Assembly: GCA_964399635.1 (NCBI GenBank)
Contig: CAYNRU010000059.1
Location: 1 to 64,000, forward strand
Source of the DNA: UBA4615 sp964399635
GTDB taxonomy: Bacteria > Pseudomonadota > Gammaproteobacteria > Burkholderiales > Burkholderiaceae_E
Direction of reading: 5' to 3'
DNA length: 64,000 nucleotides
The notes under the pieces are model-generated. The model ran no database searches. It was not told the origin of the DNA and worked only from the letters and a program-made list of their open reading frames with translations. Each line of letters opens with the position of its first letter. The stretch's first letter is position 1. Both the position numbers and the translations under genes were made by a program. Positions 1 to 8,427 of this stretch are shown here, in pieces.

Positions 1-1787
1 GGGACAAGCTAGGCCGCGGCGAGTTCGACGCCGGCCAGTACAAGCGCATCGCCAAGGGCGGGCGCGAAATCTGGATCCAGGCGAGCTACAACCCGGTGTT
101 CGACGCGAGCGGCAAGCCGGTGAAGGTCGTCAAGTTCGCGAGCGACATCACCGCAGCGAAGCAGACCGAGGCCGACATGACCGGCCGGCTGAGCGCGATC
201 GACCGCGCGCAGGCCGCCATCGAGTTCTCCCTCGACGGCCGCATCCTGAACGCCAACGACAACTTCCTCGGCGCACTCGGCTACACGCTCGCCGAGATCA
301 AGGGCCAGCACCACTCGCTGTTCGTCGAGCCGGCCTACCGCGCGAGCGTCGAGTACCGCATGTTCTGGGACAAGCTCGGCCGCGGCGAGTTCGACGCCGG
401 CCAGTACAAGCGCATCGCCAAGGGCGGCCGGGAGATCTGGATCCAGGCGACCTACAACCCGATCTTCGATCCCGACGGCAAGGCCTACAAGGTCGTCAAG
501 TACGCAACCGACGTGACCGAACAGGTGAAGGCGGCGCAGATGCTGCGCGAAGCGGTCGAGCAGTCGCAGGGCGCGATGGTCGCCGCCGAGCAGGGCGATC
601 TCGGCCGACGCATCCCGATGGACGGCAAGACCGGCGAGATCGAAGCGCTGTGCGGCGGCATCAACCGGATGCTCGAGACGACCTCGTCGGTGTTCGACGA
701 CGTGGGCCGCGTCTTCGGCGCGCTCGCCCAGGGCGACCTGTCGCAGCGGATCGAGCGCGACTACCAGGGCGCGTTCGGCGAGGTCCGCCGAAACGCGAAC
801 GTCACCAGCCAGACCCTGGCGGACGTGATCGATGACGTGGCGCGGGTGCTCGGCGGTCTGGCCAACGGCGACCTCGGCCAGCGCATCACCCGCGATGCCT
901 CGGGCGTGTTCGACCGGCTGAAGAACGACGCCAACGAGAGCAGCGAGAAGCTCGCGCAGATCATCGACGAGGTGCGTGCCGCCGGGGACGCGCTCACCAG
1001 CGCCGCGGCCCAGGTCTCGTCGACCGCGCAGTCGCTGTCGCAGTCGGCGAGCGAACAGGCCGCCTCGGTCGAGGAGACCACCTCCTCGATCGACGCGATG
1101 TCGGCCTCGATCACGCAGAACAGCGACAACGCCCGCGTCACCAACGGCATGGCCGCGAAGGCCTCCAAGGAGGGGAGCGAGGGCGGCGAGGCCGTCGCGC
1201 TCACCGTCCAGGCGATGAAGAAGATCGCCCAGAAGATCTCGATCGTCGACGACATCGCCTACCAGACCAACCTGCTCGCGCTCAACGCCGCCATCGAGGC
1301 CGCCCGGGCAGGCGAGCACGGCAAGGGCTTCGCCGTCGTCGCCGCCGAGGTCCGCAAGCTCGCCGAGCGCAGCCAGGAGGCCGCCAAGGAGATCGGCGAT
1401 CTCGCCACCGACTCCGTCTCCACCGCCGAGCGTGCGGGTCGCCTGCTGCAGGAGATCGTCCCCTCGATCCAGAAGACCAGCGGCCTGGTGGAGGAGATCG
1501 CCGCCGCCTCGTCCGAGCAGAGCCAGTCGGTCTCCCAGATCGGCACCGCGATGAGCCAGCTCAACAAGGCCACCCAGCAGAACGCCTCGGCCTCCGAGGA
1601 GCTCGCCGCCACCTCCGAGGAGCTCTCGGGCCAGGCCGAGCAGCTGCAGCAGTCGATGTCCTTCTTCACGACGGCCGAGCCCGCAGCCAAGCCGGCCCGC
1701 GGCGGTCGTGCGGAGCCGGAGGCGCCCCGGCCGCGCCGCGCTGCGGCCGCGACCGCGGGCTCGAGCGGCAACTTCCGTCCTTACTGA
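1..1787 (+). CDS. PAS-containing methyl-accepting chemotaxis protein, 5' end outside window
   Basis: Chemoreceptor that passes a sensed signal to the CheA-CheW complex. The reading frame is open from base 3, so the true start lies upstream. Visible in order are the end of one PAS domain, a complete second PAS domain (about 190-520), three HAMP-like repeats marked by GDLGRRIP, GDLSQRIE and GDLGQRIT (about 590-960), and a cytoplasmic signalling domain whose hairpin tip reads EAARAGEHGKGFAVVAAEV. No transmembrane segment is seen in this part, so it may be a soluble receptor, but the missing N-terminus could change that. The two PAS units share long stretches of nearly identical DNA. The C-terminus is Ala/Pro/Arg-rich and ends FRPY, with no obvious CheR-tethering pentapeptide. 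cheW follows after 15 bases. Confidence 0.93.
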   Translation, partial: DKLGRGEFDAGQYKRIAKGGREIWIQASYNPVFDASGKPVKVVKFASDITAAKQTEADMTGRLSAIDRAQAAIEFSLDGRILNANDNFLGALGYTLAEIKGQHHSLFVEPAYRASVEYRMFWDKLGRGEFDAGQYKRIAKGGREIWIQATYNPIFDPDGKAYKVVKYATDVTEQVKAAQMLREAVEQSQGAMVAAEQGDLGRRIPMDGKTGEIEALCGGINRMLETTSSVFDDVGRVFGALAQGDLSQRIERDYQGAFGEVRRNANVTSQTLADVIDDVARVLGGLANGDLGQRITRDASGVFDRLKNDANESSEKLAQIIDEVRAAGDALTSAAAQVSSTAQSLSQSASEQAASVEETTSSIDAMSASITQNSDNARVTNGMAAKASKEGSEGGEAVALTVQAMKKIAQKISIVDDIAYQTNLLALNAAIEAARAGEHGKGFAVVAAEVRKLAERSQEAAKEIGDLATDSVSTAERAGRLLQEIVPSIQKTSGLVEEIAAASSEQSQSVSQIGTAMSQLNKATQQNASASEELAATSEELSGQAEQLQQSMSFFTTAEPAAKPARGGRAEPEAPRPRRAAAATAGSSGNFRPY

Positions 1788-1802
1788 GAGAAGGTGGCGA
1801 CC

Positions 1803-2336
1803 ATGAGAACCCAGAACAGGACGGCCGCCGCCGCGGCCTCCCCGAACCCCGGAGCCGAGGCGGCTCAATTCCTCACCTTCACCCTAGACGAAGAGGTGTT
1901 CGCTCTCGACATCCGCACGGTGCGGGAAATCATCCAGTACGGTCCGATGACGACCGTACCGCTGATGCCCACGTTCGTGCGCGGGGTGATCAACCTGCGC
2001 GGCGCGGTCGTGCCCGTAATCGACCTGCAGGCGCGCTTCGGGCGCACCAGCGCCGAGATCGGCAAGAAGACCTGCATCATCATCTTCGATGCCGAGCGCG
2101 ACGGCGAGCGGACCGAGCTCGGACTGCTGGTCGATGCCGTCAGCGAGGTCGTGGAGATCTCCTCGGACATGATCGAGCCCCCGCCCAACTTCGGCGCGGG
2201 GGTGCGGCGCGACTTCATCCGCGGCATGGGCAAGCACGGCGGCCGGTTCGTGATCCTGCTCGCGCCCGACAAGGCGTTCGACGTCGAGGAGATGGCGGCG
2301 ATGTGCGCCGTCGACCCCGAGGCGGCGCTCGCCTGA
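1803..2336 (+). CDS. cheW: Chemotaxis coupling protein CheW
   Basis: CheW scaffold (177 aa) that links chemoreceptors to the kinase CheA. The CheW fold is clear from FLTFTLDEEVFALDIRTVRE near the N-terminus through VINLRGAVVPVIDL to the region around FVILLAPDKAF. The ATG at 1803 is preferred because GAGAAGG lies 9-16 bases upstream; an in-frame GTG at 1794 would add three residues and sit on that ribosome-binding site. It lies between the receptor gene and cheR on the same strand, so it is probably the coupling protein for that receptor. cheA is not in the window. Confidence 0.95.
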   Translation: MRTQNRTAAAAASPNPGAEAAQFLTFTLDEEVFALDIRTVREIIQYGPMTTVPLMPTFVRGVINLRGAVVPVIDLQARFGRTSAEIGKKTCIIIFDAERDGERTELGLLVDAVSEVVEISSDMIEPPPNFGAGVRRDFIRGMGKHGGRFVILLAPDKAFDVEEMAAMCAVDPEAALA

Positions 2337-2366
2337 CCCAAGTCACATCGACAGGAACTGCTGACC

Positions 2367-3182
2367 ATGACCCTGCTCGCGCTGCGCGACGACGCCTTCC
2401 GGCGGATCGCCGAGCTGATGTACGACACCGTCGGGATCGCCTTCGGCGAGACCAAGCGTCACCTGGTGAGCTCCCGGCTCGCGCCGCGCCTGCAGCGGCT
2501 CGGCCTGGGCAGCTACGAGGACTACGTGTCGATGATCACCGGGGACCCGCGGGGCGAGGAGATGCAGGTCGCGATCGACCTGCTGACCACCAACGAGACC
2601 TACTTCTTCCGTGAACCCGCGCATTTCGAGTTGCTCGAGCGCGAACTGACCAGGCAGCGGCCGCGCTCGCTCGAGGTCTGGAGCGCGGCCTGCTCGTTCG
2701 GCGACGAGGCGTTCAGCATCGCGATGCTGCTCGACGACCTGCAGCGCTCCGGCCACGTCGGCGAGACGTGGTCGGTGCTCGGCACCGACGTGAGCGATCG
2801 CGTGCTGCGACGCGCGTCGGCCGCCGTCTTTCCAGAGGAGCGGCTACGCGCCGTCTCGAGGGAGCGGCTGCGGCGCCACTGCCAGCGCGGCGAGGGCGAA
2901 ACCGCGGGCCTGGTGCGAATCGGGGGGCCCTTGCACCAGCGGGTCCGCTTCGGCCGGACGAACCTGTGCCAACCGGTCGAGGCGCTCGGTCCCTTCGACG
3001 TGGTGTTCCTGCGCAACGTGCTGATCTACTTCGACCAGGACACCAAGCGCGAGGTGGTCGACCGCGTCGTCTCCAGGCTGCGGCCCGGCGGTCTGTTCTT
3101 CGTCGGCACCGCGGAGGGGCGGGTTCCGAGCAGCCTGCGGCTTGAACCGCTCGCTCCCGGCGTCTTCCGCCGACCGGCATGA
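2367..3182 (+). CDS. cheR: Chemotaxis protein methyltransferase CheR
   Basis: S-adenosylmethionine-dependent methyltransferase (271 aa) that methylates glutamates of chemoreceptors during adaptation. The N-terminal helical CheR domain is followed by TTNETYFFREPAHFELL and a Rossmann core with the conserved WSAACSFGDEAFSIAMLL stretch (canonical S-x-G-EEP/YS site, here SFGDEAFS) and FDVVFLRNVLIYFDQ. AGGA upstream supports the ATG at 2367. The TGA stop overlaps the ATG of cheD (ATGA), which points to translational coupling. Confidence 0.95.
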   Translation: MTLLALRDDAFRRIAELMYDTVGIAFGETKRHLVSSRLAPRLQRLGLGSYEDYVSMITGDPRGEEMQVAIDLLTTNETYFFREPAHFELLERELTRQRPRSLEVWSAACSFGDEAFSIAMLLDDLQRSGHVGETWSVLGTDVSDRVLRRASAAVFPEERLRAVSRERLRRHCQRGEGETAGLVRIGGPLHQRVRFGRTNLCQPVEALGPFDVVFLRNVLIYFDQDTKREVVDRVVSRLRPGGLFFVGTAEGRVPSSLRLEPLAPGVFRRPA

Positions 3183-3718
3183 ACGGGGGCGCCCTGGCCG
3201 TACGACGGCTTGCGGTGCGGGTGCCGGGACCGTTGCGCGCCGAGCCGCCCGCCCCCTCGAGCCTGACCCTGCATCCGGGCGACGTCGCGTGCGTGAACAG
3301 CGGCGCGCGTCTCGCCACCCTGCTCGGATCGTGCGTGTCGATCGTGCTCTCGGACCCGGCTCGCAGCGTCGGCGCGATGTGTCACTACGTGCATGCGTCG
3401 CGATCGGGGGGCGGCGCCTCGGCGATTCGGCCGACGGCCCGCGCGGCCGAGGCGTTCGCCAGGATGTCCGCGGCGCTGCGCGCGCGCGGCGTCGAGCCGC
3501 TGCGCTGCGACGCATGGGTGTACGGCGGCGGGAACATGTTCCCCGGACTCGCTCCCGACGACCTGCACGTGGGCAAGACGAACGTGCAGTGGGCGCTCCG
3601 GGAACTCGAACAGCTCGGCATCCGGATCGTGAGCGCCGACGTGGGCGGCCGGGTGTACCGGAAGGTGCAGTGGGCCGTCGGGGTCGGCGACCCCGTGGTG
3701 CAGTCCGTGGGGGTCTGA
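3179..3718 (+). CDS. cheD: Chemoreceptor glutamine deamidase CheD
   Basis: Deamidase (179 aa) that converts receptor glutamines to glutamates and tunes adaptation. The catalytic pair is visible: Cys in TLLGSCVSIVLSDP and His in GAMCHYVH, where the usual N before the His is replaced by C. Later motifs DAWVYGGGNMFPG and the NVQWALRELEQLGIRI helix fit the family. The start overlaps the cheR stop by 4 bases, and the stop is 3 bases before the GTG of cheB, so cheR, cheD and cheB form one tight unit. Confidence 0.93.
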   Translation: MNGGALAVRRLAVRVPGPLRAEPPAPSSLTLHPGDVACVNSGARLATLLGSCVSIVLSDPARSVGAMCHYVHASRSGGGASAIRPTARAAEAFARMSAALRARGVEPLRCDAWVYGGGNMFPGLAPDDLHVGKTNVQWALRELEQLGIRIVSADVGGRVYRKVQWAVGVGDPVVQSVGV

Positions 3719-3721
3719 ACC

Positions 3722-4774
3722 GTGCCGATCCGCCTGTTCGTTGTCGACGACTCGGCCGTGATGCGCCAGGGGGTCGCGCACCTGCTGCGCGACGATCGCG
3801 AGGTGGTGCTCGCCGGCACCGCGCCCAACCCCATCGTCGCCGCCCCGATGATCCGCAGGCTCAAGCCAGACGTGCTGCTCCTCGACGTCGAGATGCCGGG
3901 CATGGACGGGCTGACCTTCCTGCGCCAGCAGATGGCCGAAGCCCCGATCCCCACCATCGTCTGCTCGACCTTGACGGTGGCGGGCGGACCGATCGCGCTG
4001 GAGGCGCTGTCGGCAGGGGCGGTCTCGGTCGTGACCAAGCCCCGGATGGATCTGCAGGCCTACATCGAGTCCTCGCGACGCGAACTGATCTCGGCGATCC
4101 GGGCAGCGGCGGCGGCCCGGCTGTGCCGGCCGGCCGCCGCAACCCCCGTCACCGCGCTGCCGCGCCGACCCGGGGTGCGCGGTGCAGATCGCGCGCTTGC
4201 GGTCGGCAAGCCGGTCCTGATCGGCAGTTCCACAGGTGGCGTGCAAGCGGTGGAGGCAGTCCTCTCGCGCCTGCCCGCCGATGCCCCGGGCATCGCGATC
4301 GTCCAGCACATGCCCGCCGGATTCACCCGGATGTGGGCCCAGCGCATGGACGGCATCGTGCCGATGGCGGTGCGCGAGGCGACCGACGGTGCCCGCCTGG
4401 ATCGGGGCGTCGCGCTGGTGGCGCCCGGCGGTCGCCACCTCGAGCTGCGCAAGGTCGGTGGCGACTATCACGCGATCGTGAGGCCGGGTCCCCCGGTCAA
4501 CAGGCACACGCCGTCGGTGGATGTGCTTTTCCGCTCCGCGGCGACGTGCGCCGGTTCGGACGCGCTCGGCATCCTGCTCACCGGCATGGGAGACGACGGT
4601 GCGCGCGGCATGAAGGCCCTGTACGACGCCGGCGCGCGGACCATCGCGCAGGACGAGGCGACCTGCATCGTGTTCGGCATGCCCAGGGAGGCGATCTCGC
4701 TCGGCGCCGTCGAAGAGGTGCTGCCGATCGATCGGATCGCCGACGCGATCCTGCGGTTCGACGCGCGCGGCTGA
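3722..4774 (+). CDS. cheB: Chemotaxis response regulator methylesterase CheB
   Basis: Receptor glutamate methylesterase and deamidase (350 aa) controlled by phosphorylation. An N-terminal receiver domain has the phospho-acceptor at D55 in LLLDVEMPGMDG. The C-terminal esterase domain shows the catalytic Ser in IGSSTGG (about S170), His in VQHMPAGFTRMW and Asp in LLTGMGDDGARG. The start is GTG, 3 bases after cheD; no ATG lies nearby in frame. It is the last gene of the chemotaxis block. After 110 bases without a recognisable gene comes a pyrF remnant. Confidence 0.95.
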   Translation: MPIRLFVVDDSAVMRQGVAHLLRDDREVVLAGTAPNPIVAAPMIRRLKPDVLLLDVEMPGMDGLTFLRQQMAEAPIPTIVCSTLTVAGGPIALEALSAGAVSVVTKPRMDLQAYIESSRRELISAIRAAAAARLCRPAAATPVTALPRRPGVRGADRALAVGKPVLIGSSTGGVQAVEAVLSRLPADAPGIAIVQHMPAGFTRMWAQRMDGIVPMAVREATDGARLDRGVALVAPGGRHLELRKVGGDYHAIVRPGPPVNRHTPSVDVLFRSAATCAGSDALGILLTGMGDDGARGMKALYDAGARTIAQDEATCIVFGMPREAISLGAVEEVLPIDRIADAILRFDARG

Positions 4775-4884
4775 CCTGGGCGCCGGACAGCCGCGCGCGC
4801 CGCGCCGCTCGCTGCACGCCCGCGATCGCTTCGATCACGCAGGCGAGCGCGGCCGCCCGGACGGGCGGGTAGCATCCGACCGAG

Positions 4885-5064
4885 ATGGCCGCCTCGTTCA
4901 CAGAGTCGCTCTGGGAGGCCTGGGCCCGTTCCGATTCGCTGCTGTGCGTCAGCCTCGATCCCGACCCCGCGCGCATCCCGCCCTACCTCGCCCACTGGCC
5001 CGACGCGATCCTGCGGGTCTGCACCGCGATCGTCGACGCGACCGCCGACCTCCTCTGGGGATAG
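4885..5064 (+). pseudogene. pyrF: pyrF N-terminal remnant (orotidine 5'-phosphate decarboxylase)
   Basis: A 59-codon frame that matches only the start of type 2 PyrF, the last enzyme of UMP synthesis. It holds the conserved LLCVSLDPDPARIP segment (canonical LLCVGLDPDP) and IVDATADL. Homology ends right after ATADL, where the full protein would continue for some 200 residues; the frame then stops at TAG. The break is followed by unrelated DNA and the VapBC module, so an insertion, deletion or rearrangement cut the gene here. Since PyrF is needed for growth without pyrimidines, an intact copy probably exists elsewhere. Confidence 0.75.
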
Positions 5065-5201
5065 GAACTTCGAATTACCCGGCCCTTGCCTTGGTCAACA
5101 TCGAAGCGCACCAAGCGGCGCTGCGTCGATTGAGCAATCGGCGCCATCGCCCCACGCGTTGCATAGCGCTTCGATCGCCGCGACGGGCGACTGCCGCGAA
5201 G

Positions 5202-5636
5202 TCACCCGATCAAGGGGTTTCGAACGACGATTTGCGGAAACCGGGAGAAGTCGCGGTCGGCTGACCAGAGCTCAGCCACGCCGTGCGAAACGCAGACTGC
5301 GGCAATGCGGGCGTCGTGAATCGACCCGCCGCGAGTCTGCGCCGGCAGGGCCAGCGATTCAAGATGCAGCAGGTACTCGTCGGTCTCGCCGATAAACACA
5401 AGGTTGGCAAGCGTGCCCAGCGCGCGCAGTTGAGCGAAGGCCGTCTCGGCTGGCGTAGCGGTCTTGTAGATGCGCGGATGCGTTACGACGGCGAAGAACT
5501 CATGCGCGCAAGGCCAGGGGATGGCCCATTCTGGAGCGCCAGAGGCCAAGGTCTCAATGGCAGATCGTGCACGCTCGTGGAAGGGCGAGTCTGTCCGGTG
5601 CGCATAGACCAAGATGTTCGTGTCAACCGCGATCAC
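5202..5636 (-). CDS. VapC-type PIN-domain ribonuclease toxin
   Basis: Toxin of a type II toxin-antitoxin pair; PIN-domain proteins cut RNA, often tRNA. The 144-aa protein starts MIAVDTNILVYAHR from a GTG that lies inside the 3' end of the antitoxin gene; longer in-frame starts would precede the family's normal N-terminus. Acidic metal-binding residues are in place: D5, E46, D108, and D127/D129 in WSADRDF. Target specificity cannot be read from the sequence. Confidence 0.88.
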   Translation of the reverse strand: MIAVDTNILVYAHRTDSPFHERARSAIETLASGAPEWAIPWPCAHEFFAVVTHPRIYKTATPAETAFAQLRALGTLANLVFIGETDEYLLHLESLALPAQTRGGSIHDARIAAVCVSHGVAELWSADRDFSRFPQIVVRNPLIG

Positions 5637-5865
5637 GGTAGATCTCGTCGCGAATCTCCCCCCAGCCAGCACTGGCGAACTCCGCGGACAAGCCGTCACC
5701 CTGGAAGGGCTGCACCGCGAACGGCACTGTGCGCTTGCGCGCGCGCGCCCGAAGGGCCATGCGCAAGCCTTCTTCGATCAGCGCCTTGAGCGTCGAGTTT
5801 TCACGCCGTGCCGCTGCCTTGCCGCGCTCGAGCAGATCGTCAGGCAATTCGATCGTGGTCTTCAT
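5623..5865 (-). CDS. VapB-type antitoxin
   Basis: Small DNA-binding antitoxin (80 aa) that neutralises the adjacent PIN toxin and usually represses the shared promoter. The start MKTTIELPDDLLERGKAAA is typical of VapB/ribbon-helix-helix antitoxins, and the C-terminal tail is the usual toxin-binding type. An in-frame Met five codons upstream is less likely. The 3' end overlaps the toxin start by 14 bases, the normal antitoxin-first order. The AT-rich bases just upstream (around 5885-5905) probably hold the promoter. Confidence 0.85.
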   Translation of the reverse strand: MKTTIELPDDLLERGKAAARRENSTLKALIEEGLRMALRARARKRTVPFAVQPFQGDGLSAEFASAGWGEIRDEIYRDRG

Positions 5866-5939
5866 ATGGGCGGCCCACACGTGTAATATGGGTTATATGG
5901 TAGCCGTGAAGCGCTGACCCATAAAGGGGGATATTTCAA

Positions 5940-6310
5940 ACGCCGTCCCAAGGCCCGGCAGGGGCAGCAAGCGCCATGGGCAGGGGGCTGCACGACGCGA
6001 AGGCGCCGTTTCGGATGCGCACCAGAAGCGCCCGGGCGTGAACGCAGCCGGGCTGCGAGTCTTCTCGATCGCCGCCCGCTGCAGGATCGCCGCGATGATC
6101 TTCAGCTCCCCGGCGCCGCAGCTCGGGCAGCGCCGCAGGTCTGTCGCGTTCACCTGGATGCGCTCCTCCGACAGTACCGGTCGCGTGATGTATCGACACA
6201 AGCGCTCCAGCCGCCTGCGATCGTGTGCTTCGATCCGCACCGCGATGTGCAGGCTGAACCCGTCGATGTCGGCGCACAGCGGCTGGCGCGCTGCGGCCTC
6301 ACGCGGCATC
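5940..6310 (-). pseudogene. IS91-family transposase remnant
   Basis: Decayed piece of a Y2 rolling-circle transposase. The frame reads ADIDGFSLHIAVR, RRRLERLCRYITRPVLSEER and then jumps to CPSCGAGELKIIAAILQ. In complete IS91-type transposases these motifs are separated by a long stretch that includes the catalytic tyrosines, so the middle of the gene is deleted. The catalytic region is missing and the tail after AIEK loses resemblance. It marks past mobile-element activity beside the broken pyrF. I cannot see the element's ends. Confidence 0.72.
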
Positions 6311-6332
6311 GCCCCTCTCAGGGTCAGCACCC

Positions 6333-6452
6333 TGCGTTCTGCGCGGACGCATCGAGGGCGTCGGCCCGCAGCTCGTGCGGTCGAACCGGGCCTGGCTCGC
6401 GGTGCTGCTGACGGTGGCTGAGCTGGGCTTCGCGCTGGTCTGGCCGCTGTGA
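6333..6452 (+). pseudogene. Possible C-terminal remnant of a membrane protein
   Basis: A short open stretch without a start codon encodes a hydrophobic tail ending AWLAVLLTVAELGFALVWPL and a TGA stop. It looks like the last transmembrane helix of a protein whose rest has been lost, and it abuts the IS91 remnant. I do not recognise the family, and it could be chance coding in GC-rich DNA. Confidence 0.2.
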
Positions 6453-6553
6453 TCCGCCGTGAACGTCGGAGCCTCGGGCGCGGCCCGAGTCCGCTGCGGC
6501 CGCTCGTCCGGCCGGAACGGAACGACGCTCCAGACCTCCCTCTGCCCGCCGCG

Positions 6554-7819
6554 CTACCGCAGCGCCCGGACCGCCTCGAAGCTGCCGGCCCGATCGGCGC
6601 GCTGCGCGAGCACCGACGGTCCCTCGCCGAGCACGATGTCGTTGCGCCCGTCGCCGGTCACCTCGCCGATCGCGAGGAAGCTCGAGTTGGAGGTGCCCGG
6701 GACGATGGCCGGCAGCGCGAACTGCCCGCGGTTCGCCGACGACTGCAGCAGCACACTGACCTGCGACGGCGTGTCCTGCGCCTGGTAGACGATCGACAGC
6801 ACCGCGAGGTCGGGCACGCCATCGCCGTCGAGGTCGCCGACCGCGACCCGCCGTGCGCCGTCGGCCACGGTGAGCGAGGCGGTGGAGAAGCGACCGGGTG
6901 TGCCCTGCAGCAGGACGACGACTCGGGACCCGCCGGTGCCGCCGCCCGGCGCGTTGCCGGCGTCCGTGGCCACGACATCGGTGCGGCCGTCACCGTCCAG
7001 GTCGGCCAGCGCGACACCCTGGATCGCGGTCCCGGTGGCCAGCGTGATCGCCGGCTCGAAGCCGCCCCCCGCGCGCTGCACGAGCAGCACGACCCCGCCG
7101 TTCGCGGCCAGCACGACATCGGCGAGGCCGTCGCCGTTCACGTCGCCGGCGACGACGGTCGAGGCGCCGTGATCGATGCCGAGCGCCAGACTGATCGGCG
7201 TGGCGAGTGCGCCGGCCGGCGTGGCGACCTGCGCAAGCAGCAGCGCCCGACGGTTGACGGTCACGTTGTCGGCCACCACCAGGTCGGCGAGTCCGTCGCC
7301 GGTCAGCTCGGCGATCGCGGCGTCGTAGGCCACCCCGCCGGTCGCCACGATGCGCGCGGCCCGGAACGTGCCCGGCCGCGCCCGGTCGTTGACGAGCAGG
7401 GAGAGCACCCCATCGTCGGCGATCCGACCGAACTCGGGCGCCGTCGTGGTCGGGGTCGCGGCCGCCAGGTCGGCGAGCCCGTCGCCATCGAAATCGCCCG
7501 CAGCCAGCCCCCACGGATCGGGGCCGACCGCCAGCCGGACCGGCGCGGCGAAGCGGCCCGGCCCGTTGCTCAGGTAGACGTCGACATAGCCGGGATGCGG
7601 CGGCGGGCCGGCGACATAGGCGAGCGCGACCGCCACGTCCTGCCGACCGTCGCCGTCGAGATCGGTGACCACGACTGCGCCCGATACGTAGAACGGCACG
7701 ATGCCGTCCCCCGAGCCGCCGACCCCGCCCCCACAGGCGACGAGCGCCGCGACGACCACCAACACGATGCCGAGGCATCGTCGGATGGGGCTGCGCGTGC
7801 CGGGTTGGGGCGGGACCAT
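6554..7819 (-). CDS. FG-GAP/VCBS repeat lipoprotein
   Basis: Predicted surface or periplasmic lipoprotein (421 aa). The start at 7819 gives a signal peptide with lipobox LVAC (lipid-bearing C29) followed by a Gly-rich linker. Seven calcium-binding-loop repeats follow: TDLDGDGRQD, GDFDGDGLAD, AELTGDGLAD, GDVNGDGLAD, ADLDGDGRTD, GDLDGDGVPD and GEVTGDGRND. This spacing suggests a seven-bladed integrin-like beta-propeller. Repeats 3 and 7 have T in place of the second acidic residue. No catalytic domain is seen; roles in adhesion or ligand binding are guesses. It lies alone among gene remnants. Confidence 0.8.
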   Translation of the reverse strand: MVPPQPGTRSPIRRCLGIVLVVVAALVACGGGVGGSGDGIVPFYVSGAVVVTDLDGDGRQDVAVALAYVAGPPPHPGYVDVYLSNGPGRFAAPVRLAVGPDPWGLAAGDFDGDGLADLAAATPTTTAPEFGRIADDGVLSLLVNDRARPGTFRAARIVATGGVAYDAAIAELTGDGLADLVVADNVTVNRRALLLAQVATPAGALATPISLALGIDHGASTVVAGDVNGDGLADVVLAANGGVVLLVQRAGGGFEPAITLATGTAIQGVALADLDGDGRTDVVATDAGNAPGGGTGGSRVVVLLQGTPGRFSTASLTVADGARRVAVGDLDGDGVPDLAVLSIVYQAQDTPSQVSVLLQSSANRGQFALPAIVPGTSNSSFLAIGEVTGDGRNDIVLGEGPSVLAQRADRAGSFEAVRALR

Positions 7820-7934
7820 CTGCGCATGGTCGCGCGGGCGGGGGCGGCTGACATTGAGCGGCGTCAAGCGCCACCCGGACGCTTCGGCGCGGGGCCGGAC
7901 CGCCCGAGCCGGCGACGCCGCCGCCGCGCCCCGC

Positions 7935-8186
7935 TCAGCGCCGGCCGCCGGCCATGCGCAGCGCATCGGGATGCACGCGCAGCGCCGCCATCGCGACCAC
8001 GCCGACCAGCGGACCCACCGCCAGCACCGCGAACGCATGGCGCCAGCCGATCGCGCCGGCCACCCAGGGCATCGGCTGGATCGCGCCGACGGTCAGCAGT
8101 AACCTGAGGCAGGTCTGCACGGTGAGCATCGTGCCCACGCAACGCGGGTCCGACAGCTCGGCGATTGCCGCTGGGAACTGCCTTGA
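7935..8186 (-). pseudogene. MFS transporter C-terminal fragment
   Basis: Only the end of a major facilitator superfamily transporter remains. The frame reads IAELSDPRCVGTMLTVQTCL, then a hydrophobic helix around VGAIQPMPWVAGAIGWRHAF and LAVGPLVGVVAMAALRVHPD, ending AGGRR. These match the last two helices and tail of MFS proteins; the preceding ten or so helices are absent and the upstream sequence is unrelated. No start codon fits. Confidence 0.6.
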
Positions 8187-8427
8187 ATCAGCGTCACCGC
8201 GCCACCCTGGCCCGCGCCTCCGACAAGCCCCGCTACATCCGGCAGGCGGCGCTCGAGCACGCGCTGCACCACGTCCAGCTGGAGGACTGTGGTGGGGATC
8301 TCGATGTCGCGAGCCCAAAGGTTTCCGATCCGGTGCTGAGTTGGGCCTGCATGGCGTCGGCTGCCTGCGCGAGGCTGTCGTACACCGGTCGCAGCTCGGG
8401 GTAGCTCAGCGCCGCCCCGGGTGGCGC
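8187..8427. other. Unassigned stretch between MFS remnant and the operon's last gene
   Basis: About 240 bases with no gene I can support. On the minus strand a short frame with PELRPVYDSLAQAADAMQAQ looks protein-like but is soon lost to a frame change, so this may be another decayed coding fragment. No terminator hairpin with a T-run was seen after the 8428 gene. Confidence 0.3.

Noticed and set aside
9..1868. Long open frame of 619 codons on the minus strand
   Set aside because: It is antisense to the chemoreceptor and CheW genes, Arg/Gly/Leu-rich and without any family motif; a GC-bias artefact.
3142..4872. Open frame of 576 codons on the plus strand
   Set aside because: It overlaps cheD and cheB in another frame and is Arg/Pro/Ala-rich; the chemotaxis genes have full motifs.
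5065..5201. Possible plus-strand continuation of pyrF by frameshift
   Set aside because: None of the three frames resumes PyrF motifs such as the FKPQ substrate-binding segment.
6449..8107. Plus-strand frame of 552 codons
   Set aside because: It is the shadow of the FG-GAP lipoprotein gene; the repeats exist only on the minus strand.
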